This document shows, piece by piece, positions 7,627 through 14,919 of a stretch of DNA of 22,626 nucleotides. Below the pieces are notes generated by a model. That model saw only the letters and a program-made list of their open reading frames with translations. It had not been told where the DNA came from and ran no database searches. The position numbers were made by a program, and so were the translations under genes. Every line of letters starts with the position of its first letter. Within the stretch, counting starts at the first letter, position 1. This DNA comes from Euryarchaeota archaeon UBA126 (GTDB taxonomy: Archaea; Thermoplasmatota; Poseidoniia; Poseidoniales; Thalassarchaeaceae), in the NCBI GenBank assembly GCA_002497025.1, contig DAMG01000043.1:1-22626 (forward strand). The letters run 5' to 3'.

Positions 7627-8325
7627 TAATGAGGGTAAATCCGCTGCTCTTTCAGGTGTATAGAGATGCTTCCAAGCCTCCAAATGCTGGGCCGCAACCA
7701 TGATCACTGCGAAGTCTTCTGCGGTTGCGCCTTCGCCGTAAGAAATCGACACTTGTTGCTTGGCAGATAATTCGGCTGATTGACCTCCACCAGCCGCTGC
7801 GTCGAGGTCAATCGCTAGATCAGCCTCACCCTCTGAAATGATTGCAGAATCCCAAGGTCCTCCAACTAATTCCCTTCGACCTTCGAGTGGAATAATTGAG
7901 CCTCCTTCCTCAGCCCAAGCGGCTGCGATTGCACGAGCAGCAGAACCACCACCGCGCATTCGCAATATGCTTCCATTCGGTTCAACACCGATATGTCGGC
8001 AAGCAGCGACAAATCCTACACCATCGGTACTAGTTCCAGTCCATTTTCCATTTTGTAATTTCAACTGATTAATCGCATTAACACCTTCCGGCCCAGACAC
8101 AGCAAGTCTTGCCTGGGGTGAATGTTTCAATGGTGCCGTGCAACTCAACCAAATATCTCCTTGTAGATTATTCAAATTCGTTTCAAACTCATCCATAGAA
8201 TCCGCTTCGATATAGACAGATTGGGCAGTCAGACCAAGTTTAGCTCCTACTAATTCGAACAATCGCGGGGTCAATGAGTGGGATATTGGATATCCCGCAA
8301 TACCCCAGTATGCTGGTCCGTTCAC
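7591..8325 (-). CDS. Shikimate dehydrogenase-like protein (AroE family)
   Basis: The 244 residues are a little short for AroE (about 270). The family plan is clear. GYPISHSLTP (11-20) matches the shikimate-binding SxS region. APLKHS (64-69) supplies Lys67, the counterpart of the catalytic lysine. NAINQL (83-88) and TGTSTDGVGF (97-106) supply Asp101, the counterpart of the catalytic aspartate. GGGSAARA (125-132) is the NADP Rossmann loop, normally GAGGAARA. The last segment, DFAVIMVAAQHLEAW, matches the AroE C-terminal helix. The usual NVTxPxK motif reads SCTAPLK, losing the Asn. Reduction of 3-dehydroshikimate in aromatic amino acid synthesis is the likely role, but a quinate/shikimate-like paralogue is possible. 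It starts with GTG only 60 bp from the divergent fhs start. Confidence 0.82.
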   Translation of the reverse strand: MNGPAYWGIAGYPISHSLTPRLFELVGAKLGLTAQSVYIEADSMDEFETNLNNLQGDIWLSCTAPLKHSPQARLAVSGPEGVNAINQLKLQNGKWTGTSTDGVGFVAACRHIGVEPNGSILRMRGGGSAARAIAAAWAEEGGSIIPLEGRRELVGGPWDSAIISEGEADLAIDLDAAAGGGQSAELSAKQQVSISYGEGATAEDFAVIMVAAQHLEAWKHLYTPERAADLPSLSLLLDRLSRFN

Positions 8326-8385
8326 TATTGGGGCCTATGAATTCTCCAAGATGAAGGTTTCAAGACGGGCAGGTCGGACCGATTG

Positions 8386-10104
8386 ATGATGGACAGCGAC
8401 CTTGACATCGCCCGAAAGGCAACAACTCGCCCTGTTGAAGAGGTGGCCGAGAGGCTGGGATTAGTGCGCAGTGACTTGATTTTACAGGGCTCTTCGATGG
8501 CGAAGATATCTTGGGACAGGCTCAAACAGGCAGGAGAAGGAAAGCAAGGTTTCCTAATTTTGGTAACCAGTGTCAATCCGACTCCATTTGGTGAGGGTAA
8601 GACCGTAACCACGATTGGACTGAATCAAGGGCTAAATCGACGCGGGCATAATGCAACCTGTGTAATTCGTGAACCTTCAATGGGGCCAGTTTTTGGAATC
8701 AAGGGTGGAGCCGCTGGTGGTGGCTTCTCTCAGGTATTGCCCATGGAGGAAATCAATCTACACTTCACCGGAGACCTACACGCTGTAACAATGGCTCACA
8801 ACTTATGTTCTGCTATGCTTGACAACCATCTTCACCGCGGAAATGAATTGAATTTAGATCTAAATCGAATCCTCTGGCCCCGTGTCATCGACATGAATGA
8901 CCGAAGCCTAAGAGAGGTCACTATCGGACTTGGAGGCAAGGCCAATGGAATAGTGCGAACCGAAAGATTCGACATTACCGCAGCAAGCGAAGTCATGGCG
9001 ATTTTAGTACTTTCAAAGGACTACGCTGATCTTCGTGCAAGACTCGGCAGAATAGCTCTGGGGGTCTCTACAGATGGAGGTCTAGTGACTGCTGAAGATT
9101 TGGGTTGTGCAGGAGCCATGGCCCTACTTTTGCGAAATGCCTTATTGCCTAACCTTGTACAAACTCTCGAGGGAGACCCAGCCTTCATTCATGGAGGTCC
9201 ATTCGCGAATATCGCCCATGGTAATTCATCGATTATTGGCGACGCACTTGCACTTTCATGCGCTGATTACGTCGTCACTGAAGCCGGCTTCGGAGCAGAT
9301 ATGGGGGCTGAGAAGGCTTTGCAAATTAAGGCACAAGCCGCTGGAAAGGTACCAGATTGTCTAGTGCTCAATGTCACCGTTCGTTCCATGAAATTGCACG
9401 GAGATGGATTTTCCACCGGGGGAGGAAAGAGACCCCCAAAGGAGGAGTTAGAGGCTGAAAACGTAGAGGCGACTCGAGCCGGTGCTGCAACAAATCTACG
9501 AAGACACGTACGCAACCTATCCTCGACCAATGTTCCCGTGGTTGTCTCAATCAATCGATTTGCTAGCGATACAGACGCCGAAATCGAGGCTATCCGTGAG
9601 GAAGCCGTAGCAGCTGGCGCTAGAGATGTAGTAGTTTTCGAAGGACATGCGAAGGGCGGAGAGGGCGCAGGTGCTCTTGCTGATGCTGTTGTAGAAGCCT
9701 GTGCTGCTCATGATGCAGCAGGTCGCCCATACGAGCCGATAGTCGAGCCCGGGATTCCGGCGGATCAAACCATACTTCGAGTCGCCACTAATGTCTATGG
9801 AGCGCACACAGTGGACTTTTCTCCAGAGGCTCACAAAACCCTCGAGTTATTGCGAGAGTGGGGCCTTGATAATCTGCCAGTCTGTATGGCAAAAACTCAG
9901 TATTCATTTAGTCACGAAGCAACCGAATTAGGTGCGCCTACCGGATTTACTCTACCAATTCGTGAATTGAGACTTAATTCGGGCGCAGGATTCATCGTTG
10001 CCGTCTGTGGCTCGATGATGACGATGCCCGGACTCCCCATTCGTCCAGCTGCCATGGATATGGATATGGATGAGGATGGAAGGCTGACTGGCGTATTCAG
10101 CTGA
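8386..10104 (+). CDS. fhs: Formate-tetrahydrofolate ligase
   Basis: The enzyme makes 10-formyl-tetrahydrofolate from formate, tetrahydrofolate and ATP. The 572 residues agree with the usual 555-560. The P-loop TPFGEGKT is at 66-73, followed by a strongly conserved block including REPSMGPVFGIKGGAAGGG. Further family blocks are NLHFTGDLHAVT, GNSSIIGDALAL and DYVVTEAGFGADMGAEKA. The C-terminal RLNSGAGFIVAVCGSMMTMPGLP matches the family end. ATG at 8386 is preferred over the preceding TTG; ATG at 8389 is equally possible. The gene is common in bacteria and patchy in archaea, so transfer is plausible. In a heterotroph it would feed formate carbon into purine and methyl synthesis. Pelota starts 13 nt after its stop. 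Confidence 0.96.
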   Translation: MMDSDLDIARKATTRPVEEVAERLGLVRSDLILQGSSMAKISWDRLKQAGEGKQGFLILVTSVNPTPFGEGKTVTTIGLNQGLNRRGHNATCVIREPSMGPVFGIKGGAAGGGFSQVLPMEEINLHFTGDLHAVTMAHNLCSAMLDNHLHRGNELNLDLNRILWPRVIDMNDRSLREVTIGLGGKANGIVRTERFDITAASEVMAILVLSKDYADLRARLGRIALGVSTDGGLVTAEDLGCAGAMALLLRNALLPNLVQTLEGDPAFIHGGPFANIAHGNSSIIGDALALSCADYVVTEAGFGADMGAEKALQIKAQAAGKVPDCLVLNVTVRSMKLHGDGFSTGGGKRPPKEELEAENVEATRAGAATNLRRHVRNLSSTNVPVVVSINRFASDTDAEIEAIREEAVAAGARDVVVFEGHAKGGEGAGALADAVVEACAAHDAAGRPYEPIVEPGIPADQTILRVATNVYGAHTVDFSPEAHKTLELLREWGLDNLPVCMAKTQYSFSHEATELGAPTGFTLPIRELRLNSGAGFIVAVCGSMMTMPGLPIRPAAMDMDMDEDGRLTGVFS

Positions 10105-10117
10105 TGGAAGTGAGGAT

Positions 10118-11176
10118 TTGCGACAACTGAAGGCCTCGGATGAGGGTGTCAGACTTCGAATTGATCACGCGGATGATCTTTGGACTCTGGCTCAGATTTG
10201 TCGAATTGGTTCCAATCTCGGAATGCTGTCTCACCGACGCGATTCGACAACTGGAACTCAGGAAGGAGGACGAGCTAGATCAGCTGAAAGAAAGCCGATG
10301 TGGATTGAGATTGATGTTTCAGAATGTTCCTTCCAAGCATTCACTGATAACCTAAGAGTTCACGGAGTTATTTCTGAGGCGAAGATCGATATTGGCTCTC
10401 ATCACACACATATCGTCGCACCAGGGGATGAGGTTGAGATATCATTCGAAGGAGGACTCCCAGAGGTTGATCGAGAGTTGGTCAAGTCTGCTTTAGCCGC
10501 AGGAACTCAACCAAAGGCAGGACTGGTAGTAGTGGAGAGTGATGAGGTATTGATTTTCGAAGTCTCAGGACATGGGATTAGAGACCTTTCTTCGTTTTCA
10601 ATGAGGGGTGGCGGTAAGCGCGCAGACGATTCTACCGGAGTTCGTCGCGGCTTCTTTGAAAGAGTAGCTCGCGAGACAAAGATGGTTTTCCCTGATCAAA
10701 TGCCACTAGTGATTTGTGGACCCGGAATGGCTCGTGAACAATTCGAAGGAATGCTTCGAGCGGTTGGAGCAGAGAATCAGATTCTCAACGCTGCTACTTC
10801 GATTGGTGGTCGCGCCGCCGCTAATGAGGTGTTGGCAGAAGGCGCTGCAGACGCGGTTTTGGGAGAACATGAATTGGTTCGTCAGGTTCGGGCAATCGAA
10901 GATGGCCTGACTCGAATTTCGACTAATGGAGCAGTTTCATATGGATTGAATGCGATCGAGGAAGCCTCGGAACAGGGTGCTGTCGAGACTCTTATCGTAG
11001 AGGCATCTTTGCTTCGCTCCGATGATAGATCAATTAGATCTAGATGGGATGGAATAACTTCTGCAGTCACAACAAATCGAGGTGAGGTAATACAAGCCTC
11101 GATTGATCACGATGCAGGTCAGCAACTTGTCGGTATGGGTGGAGCCATCGCTTTGTTACGTTGGAAGGTCGATTGA
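10118..11176 (+). CDS. pelA: Protein Pelota homologue (mRNA surveillance, Dom34)
   Basis: Pelota enters the empty A site of stalled ribosomes and, with the archaeal aEF1A/ABCE1 system, splits them. The 352 residues match archaeal Pelota. The start MRQLKASDEGVRLRID followed by DDLWTL is the family N-terminal Sm-like domain (about 1-130). The eRF1-like middle and C-terminal domains follow (about 130-255 and 255-352), with VGMGGAIALLRW ending the last domain. There is no GGQ, as expected. The only start that preserves the family N-terminus is TTG at 10118, preceded by GTGAGG. Nearby ATG and GTG codons are in another frame and hit a stop at once. The short spacing after fhs suggests co-transcription. 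Confidence 0.93.
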   Translation: MRQLKASDEGVRLRIDHADDLWTLAQICRIGSNLGMLSHRRDSTTGTQEGGRARSAERKPMWIEIDVSECSFQAFTDNLRVHGVISEAKIDIGSHHTHIVAPGDEVEISFEGGLPEVDRELVKSALAAGTQPKAGLVVVESDEVLIFEVSGHGIRDLSSFSMRGGGKRADDSTGVRRGFFERVARETKMVFPDQMPLVICGPGMAREQFEGMLRAVGAENQILNAATSIGGRAAANEVLAEGAADAVLGEHELVRQVRAIEDGLTRISTNGAVSYGLNAIEEASEQGAVETLIVEASLLRSDDRSIRSRWDGITSAVTTNRGEVIQASIDHDAGQQLVGMGGAIALLRWKVD

Positions 11177-11797
11177 ATGGAAACCGCCGTTAGAATAGTT
11201 GGATTTGGTGACTCGGTGGTTTCAGAAGTCTTGGACTCAGCAGATAGTGGATTTATCGACCATATTGAGATTCCAAACTTATCGGATTTCAGTCATGGTG
11301 AAATCGATTGGCGAGGGCGACTAGAAGGCGCTCATTGGCTTGTCCTATCGACCTCTACTGTACTTGCTGGAGATAGTGCGAGGAGCGCTCAAGGAGCAAG
11401 TATGACCTTTGCTGAATTCGAAGGTCCACGAACTGTTATGGTGACGGATGTCCCTTCTGACCCAAGCCGCCTTGCCGAAGCTTGGGGTTTTGTTATTGAG
11501 AGAATTCGGCAAATTCACATGCTGTTTTTCACCAAGAATGCCTTGTCGGCGATAGCTAAAATTGAAGAGATGGAAGAATCAGAATTACTGCGTGAAATCC
11601 GATTGCGTGGCATGACTCCGCAAGTAATCGGTTTCGAGTCTTCTGAAAATACTGTCACAATTGAACATTCTTTGGGGAATTACGTAGGCACTTCGAAGGC
11701 TGCAAAAGCCTCGCAGTGGCTTGGTCGATACCTCTGCGAACTACCCTCGCAAGGTCCGGGTGCTGAGGGTATCAAAAATGCAGCAAATCGCTGTTAA
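11177..11797 (+). CDS. Small protein of unknown function, possibly a degenerate PfkB-type sugar kinase
   Basis: The 206 residues begin immediately after the Pelota stop (TGA then ATG with no gap), so translation is probably coupled. No family is certain. The arrangement IDWRGRLEGAHWLVLS, then STVLAGDSARSAQ, is reminiscent of the PfkB/ribokinase segment around GADxVHxSGI. The later LFFTKNALSAIAKIEE matches where these kinases have an N-x-x-E motif. The N-terminal substrate part is short, and no GAGD anion hole or catalytic Asp is seen near the end (HSLGNYVGTSKAAKASQWLG at most recalls it). If related, it is reduced and probably not an active kinase. It could instead be a lineage-specific protein of other origin. 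Confidence 0.6.
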   Translation: METAVRIVGFGDSVVSEVLDSADSGFIDHIEIPNLSDFSHGEIDWRGRLEGAHWLVLSTSTVLAGDSARSAQGASMTFAEFEGPRTVMVTDVPSDPSRLAEAWGFVIERIRQIHMLFFTKNALSAIAKIEEMEESELLREIRLRGMTPQVIGFESSENTVTIEHSLGNYVGTSKAAKASQWLGRYLCELPSQGPGAEGIKNAANRC

Positions 11798-11885
11798 ATA
11801 GGGTAAATCAAAGGTATTCTGAACTCAATTTGATGTTCTAAGTCAAACCACCAGCGAATATGCCTTTAGTAGGGACACCCCTTGG

Positions 11886-11902
11886 GCTCACCCTGCGGGA
11901 GC
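11886..11902 (+). other. Short hairpin just upstream of the endonuclease IV-like gene
   Basis: GCTC, a bulged A, CC, loop CTGC, GG and GAGC form a 6-bp stem ending 7 nt before the ATG at 11910. The rest of the 112-nt gap (11798-11909) shows no clear TATA element. The hairpin may be chance. Confidence 0.3.
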
Positions 11903-11909
11903 GAAGCCT

Positions 11910-13112
11910 ATGCCACTCAAACTCGGACCAGCCGGCGTACCATTGTCCTGTAAGGGACGAACAATTGTAGAGGGAATGGACGATATCACAGTTCTAGGTT
12001 TGGAGACAATGGAGATTCAAACAGTTCGACAAGTTCAGCCACATCACTTCGACCAATATTGGCAGGCTGGTATTCTAAGTCACAAGACCGACTTCGAAAT
12101 GAACGTACATGGTCCATACTACGGTGAACTATTGGGTACCCGTCGTGAGCGTAATCGAACCCTATCTAAAATGGAGTCGAGCATGCAGGTCGGAAAGATA
12201 GTCAACGCTCGACATATGGTCTGTCATGTAGGACCCTATGGAGAATATGATCCGGGAGCCGATACCAACGAGGAGGTTGCTAACATACTTGCTGGAGTAG
12301 TAGAGAGAGTCAAATCAATCTGGGGTCAAGAAGGCGAAGAGGAAGATTATGCGGCCTTCCCTTGGGTGCATGAAGCAGAACCAACATTGGTAGCTGTAGA
12401 AACTTCAGGTCAGCAGGAACTTTGGGGGACTGTAGAGGAAGTTCTAGAGGTCTGCAACCATGTTCCAGGCACAGTCCCTGTGCTAAATATGGCTCATATT
12501 CACGCCCGCGGCCACGGTCGCCTAAAGACTTCAGAAGATTATGCAGAATTGTTTGATCAAGCCCGAGATACCTTCGGAGGCAAGACCTTCTACACTCACT
12601 TTGCTGGAGTCGAACACAGAATGGGTAACGCTCAACACTATACTCAGATAAAGAAGTCAGATCTCAAGTTCGAACCATTCGCGGAATATCTTGCTGAGGA
12701 AGGCGATTGGATGGATATCACAATCATCTCCGATTCACCATTGTTAGAACACGATGCAATGTACATGGTACAGCATTACGACAAGGCTCGACAGAGGTTG
12801 CTTGAGATTAGAGCACGCGACGAGCGCAGAATGAAACTCGCAGCCGAATCTGGTATTGACGTTGAGGAATTGGCTCGTCGTGAGAAGGAACAAGCAGAAG
12901 CTCGCAAGCAATCACTAGAATCTGATAAAGAGAAGATTGTTGCCGAGATGTCAAAGACACCAGCTCAAAAGAAAATCGAAGCAAAGAAGGCTGAGGAAGC
13001 AAAGAAGGCTGAGGAAGCAAAGAAGGCTGAGAAAAAGCCAGCTAAGAAGAAGGATGACGGCAAGATGATGTCCTTCGATGATGATGGCGAAGAGTTCGAT
13101 GACCTCTTCTAA
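11910..13112 (+). CDS. Endonuclease IV-like AP endonuclease (Nfo/xylose isomerase-like TIM barrel) with a long charged C-terminal tail
   Basis: Endonuclease IV cuts DNA 5' to abasic sites using a trinuclear zinc site. Residues 1-290 have the archaeal-type plan: GPAGVPLSCKG at 6-16, LGLETMEIQTVR at 29-40, VHGPYYGEL with His67, VCHVGPYGEYDP with His106, VAVETSGQQ with Glu164, MAHIHARGHG with His196, and THFAGVEH with His230. Two usual metal ligands look changed: Asn193, where Asp of the DxxH motif is expected, and Asp275 in SDSPLLEHDA, where Glu is usual. Residues 300-400 are an added tail, first a predicted charged helix, then three KAEEAK-type repeats, then an acidic end, DDDGEEFDDLF. The normal enzyme is about 280 residues. 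The acidic tip could be a partner-binding peptide. Endonuclease activity is likely but not assured. Confidence 0.82.
   Translation: MPLKLGPAGVPLSCKGRTIVEGMDDITVLGLETMEIQTVRQVQPHHFDQYWQAGILSHKTDFEMNVHGPYYGELLGTRRERNRTLSKMESSMQVGKIVNARHMVCHVGPYGEYDPGADTNEEVANILAGVVERVKSIWGQEGEEEDYAAFPWVHEAEPTLVAVETSGQQELWGTVEEVLEVCNHVPGTVPVLNMAHIHARGHGRLKTSEDYAELFDQARDTFGGKTFYTHFAGVEHRMGNAQHYTQIKKSDLKFEPFAEYLAEEGDWMDITIISDSPLLEHDAMYMVQHYDKARQRLLEIRARDERRMKLAAESGIDVEELARREKEQAEARKQSLESDKEKIVAEMSKTPAQKKIEAKKAEEAKKAEEAKKAEKKPAKKKDDGKMMSFDDDGEEFDDLF
12981..13034 (+). repeat. Tandem 18-nt repeat, three copies, coding AKKAEE
   Basis: GCAAAGAAGGCTGAGGAA is repeated at 12981, 12999 and 13017; the last copy ends AAA instead of GAA. 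It builds the lysine-rich helical part of the tail of the endonuclease IV-like protein. Confidence 0.9.
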
Positions 13113-13124
13113 TCAGTAGTAATT

Positions 13125-13200
13125 TGGTGGGACTGGCCGGACTTGAACCAGCGGCCTCCGCATCTTCAGTGCGGCGCTCTCCCAGCTGAGCTACAGTCCC
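13125..13200 (-). tRNA. tRNA-Phe (GAA), 3' CCA encoded
   Basis: The cloverleaf folds fully. The acceptor GGGACTG pairs with CAGTCCC. The D arm is GCTC/GAGC, with loop AGCTGGGA. The anticodon stem CCGCA/TGCGG has loop CTGAAGA, giving anticodon GAA. The variable loop AGGCC has five bases. The T stem GCTGG/CCGGC, with one G-U pair, has loop TTCAAGT. The body is 73 nt (13128-13200) with discriminator A, and CCA follows directly at 13125-13127. No intron is present. It lies 55 bp downstream of the RNase PH gene in the same direction, and 12 bp from the convergent end of the endonuclease IV-like gene. Confidence 0.97.
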
Positions 13201-13255
13201 CGTAGCACCTTTGCGATTCCACATTCCCCTTCAATACTTCTGAGGTGGTATGGTC

Positions 13256-14083
13256 TCATTCGATTCCGTCGAGCACTCTAACTTGCATCTCATTAAGAGA
13301 AGCCACTCCAGCGGTGGCAGCATCCAATAATGCATCTAGTTCTTCTCGAGTATAGGTGAATTCTTCACCGGTTCCTTGAACCTCGACGAACTTCCCATCA
13401 GCGGTCATCACAACATTCATGTCAACATCTGCATTACTATCCAAAATGTAATCCAAATCAGTGTAAACATCACCATCGATTAGTCCAACGCTAATTGCTG
13501 CCAGATCGTGAGGGATTACAGCATTCTCGTGTGCTAAGGCTTCCTCTGCACTTAGCGTAGGTACTTCCATTCCTGACTTGATTTGGTCGTGGGTCAGCCT
13601 CTTGTCAGCAGGCAAACAGCGTCCTGAAGCAATCAGTCTTCTAACACACAAACGCATTGCTATGCTCGCGGCTGTAATCGATGCACAGCGAGTACCTCCA
13701 TCCGCATTCAAGACATCACAATCAACTGTAATTGCAATAGGGCCAAGGGCCTCTAAGTCGATTGCTCCACGAAGGCTTCTAGCAACCAATCTCTCAATTT
13801 CTTGAGTTCGGCCCTTTGCACCGCGCCTCTCACGCTGGAATCGTGAATCTGTAGAACCGGGTAGGAGGGAATACTCTGCATGTACCCAACCTCTGTTGGC
13901 ATCGCGAGGAAACCATCGAGGGAGTGAAGGAGCAACGGTTGCACAGGCGAGAACCATAGTCTCTCCTTGACGATACAAAACCGAGGCATCTGCATTCGGG
14001 GTGAAGTCGAGAGTGACCTCAATATCCCTGATTTTGTCAGCCCCTCTATCTGAACCAATGTCTCCCGACTTCATCTTCGCCAT
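13256..14083 (-). CDS. rph: RNase PH (bacterial-type phosphorolytic tRNA 3'-exonuclease) with an internal insertion
   Basis: RNase PH trims tRNA 3' ends phosphorolytically. The 275-residue protein matches bacterial Rph rather than the archaeal exosome subunit Rrp41: GWVHAEYSLLPGST (65-78), GRTQEIERLVARSLR (91-105), DCDVLNADGGTR (121-132) and DMNVVMTADGKFVEVQGT. Phosphate-site residues (Arg92, Thr131-Arg132) and the catalytic acidic pair (Asp215, Asp221) are present. About 29 extra residues lie between 158 and 193, relative to the usual length there. I chose the ATG at 14081-14083 because GGAGG lies upstream and a TATA-like TTACATATTA precedes it; an in-frame ATG at 14173 would add 30 unrelated residues and overlap mogA. 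The tRNA-Phe gene follows 55 bp downstream. Confidence 0.9.
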   Translation of the reverse strand: MAKMKSGDIGSDRGADKIRDIEVTLDFTPNADASVLYRQGETMVLACATVAPSLPRWFPRDANRGWVHAEYSLLPGSTDSRFQRERRGAKGRTQEIERLVARSLRGAIDLEALGPIAITVDCDVLNADGGTRCASITAASIAMRLCVRRLIASGRCLPADKRLTHDQIKSGMEVPTLSAEEALAHENAVIPHDLAAISVGLIDGDVYTDLDYILDSNADVDMNVVMTADGKFVEVQGTGEEFTYTREELDALLDAATAGVASLNEMQVRVLDGIE

Positions 14084-14135
14084 GAGTCGTCGGCCTCCAT
14101 TCTCCGTTAATATGTAACGCAGAATTATTCCAAGT

Positions 14136-14681
14136 TCATTTCCGCGCATGAGGCGGTCGAAATGATTCGACAACAGATGGCTCTGTGGTAATGTATGGAC
14201 CCCCGATTAGGTCTACACAATATGGTACTGCGGCAAATATTTCGTCTAGAATTTCTCTAATTGAACGTGGGGATCCTGGTAAGTTGAGAATCAGGGTTGA
14301 ACCACGAATGCCAGCAGTTTGTCTGGAAAGCACAGCAGTAGGAACGTGCTTTAGTGAAATTGCCCGCATTTGTTCGCCGAAGCCAGGAAGCATTCTCTCA
14401 CAAACCGCTTCAGTAGCCTCAGGTGTCACATCCCTTGGAGCAGGTCCAGTTCCTCCGGTGGTGATGATGACTGAACATCCCTCCTCACATAAATCGATGA
14501 GAGTCTGTTCGATGACATTCTGTTCATCCTCAACAAGTCTTCTCGAAACCTCCCAAGACGAGGTTAGCGCCTCTTCTAGGAATTGCTTGATTGCCGGACC
14601 ACTTCGGTCTTCGTATTCTCCAGCAGTAGCCCTATCAGAGGCTGTTAGAATACCGAATCGACAGGTCTCATCAGCGCTCAT
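14136..14681 (-). CDS. mogA: Molybdopterin adenylyltransferase (MogA/MoaB family)
   Basis: The enzyme adenylylates molybdopterin before molybdate insertion in molybdenum cofactor synthesis. The 181 residues begin MSADETCRFGILTASDRA, then EYEDRSGPAI. The MPT-binding loop TTGGTGPAPRDVTPEAT is at 74-90. NLPGSPRSIREILDEIFAAV, then PYCVDLIGGPY, match MogA more closely than MoaB, including the FRP near the C-terminus. The usual LPGKP or LPGQP is LPGSP here. An in-frame ATG 33 nt upstream is possible, but the chosen start fits the family N-terminus. The gene is upstream of rph in the same direction with a 52-bp gap. No other molybdenum cofactor genes or molybdoenzymes are in the window. Confidence 0.92.
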   Translation of the reverse strand: MSADETCRFGILTASDRATAGEYEDRSGPAIKQFLEEALTSSWEVSRRLVEDEQNVIEQTLIDLCEEGCSVIITTGGTGPAPRDVTPEATEAVCERMLPGFGEQMRAISLKHVPTAVLSRQTAGIRGSTLILNLPGSPRSIREILDEIFAAVPYCVDLIGGPYITTEPSVVESFRPPHARK

Positions 14682-14763
14682 CAGAGTTTGACAACAGCGC
14701 TGAGATGAAAACACAGTCGGTCATTCATCCTCAATTTCCGATGAGTATCTTCAAAGACCGTCA

Positions 14764-14805
14764 AGGCTCGTGCACTTATCCCGGAGATGATGTGGTGTCG
14801 AGCCT
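14764..14805. other. Imperfect inverted repeat in the mogA/RPA intergenic region
   Basis: AGGCTCG, a bulged T and GCAC pair with GTGT-CGAGCCT to give an 11-bp stem (one G-U) around a 19-nt loop. It lies in the 238-bp divergent gap 14682-14919, which has no convincing gene. A small RNA, operator or transcript end structure are all possible. Confidence 0.45.
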
Positions 14806-14876
14806 ACCCCAACACACACTGATTAACATCGCTCTAAAGGATGATTCAGAATGCTTAGCATTCAATCGTTCCCGTG

Positions 14877-14886
14877 TTCATATAGG
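14877..14886 (+). promoter_or_regulatory. Probable TATA element of the RPA operon
   Basis: TTCATATAGG lies about 35-40 nt before the RPA ATG at 14920. With the archaeal 25-27 nt TATA-to-start spacing, transcription would begin near 14908. That leaves a short leader holding GGTGA (14911-14915) as ribosome binding site. Confidence 0.45.
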
Positions 14887-14919
14887 CTCGATACTTTGCC
14901 TCTGAATGTGGGTGAACAG

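Noticed and set aside
14185..14691. 168-codon open frame on plus opposite mogA
   Set aside because: The minus frame matches MogA motif by motif; this one has no recognisable features.
14785..14820. Possible C/D-box small RNA (ATGATGT and CTGA)
   Set aside because: The C box has a mismatch, no D'/C' pair is seen and the spacing is short; not supportable by eye.
14705..14905. 66-codon plus frame in the mogA/RPA gap
   Set aside because: No ribosome binding site or motif, and it runs across the inverted repeat and the RPA promoter region.
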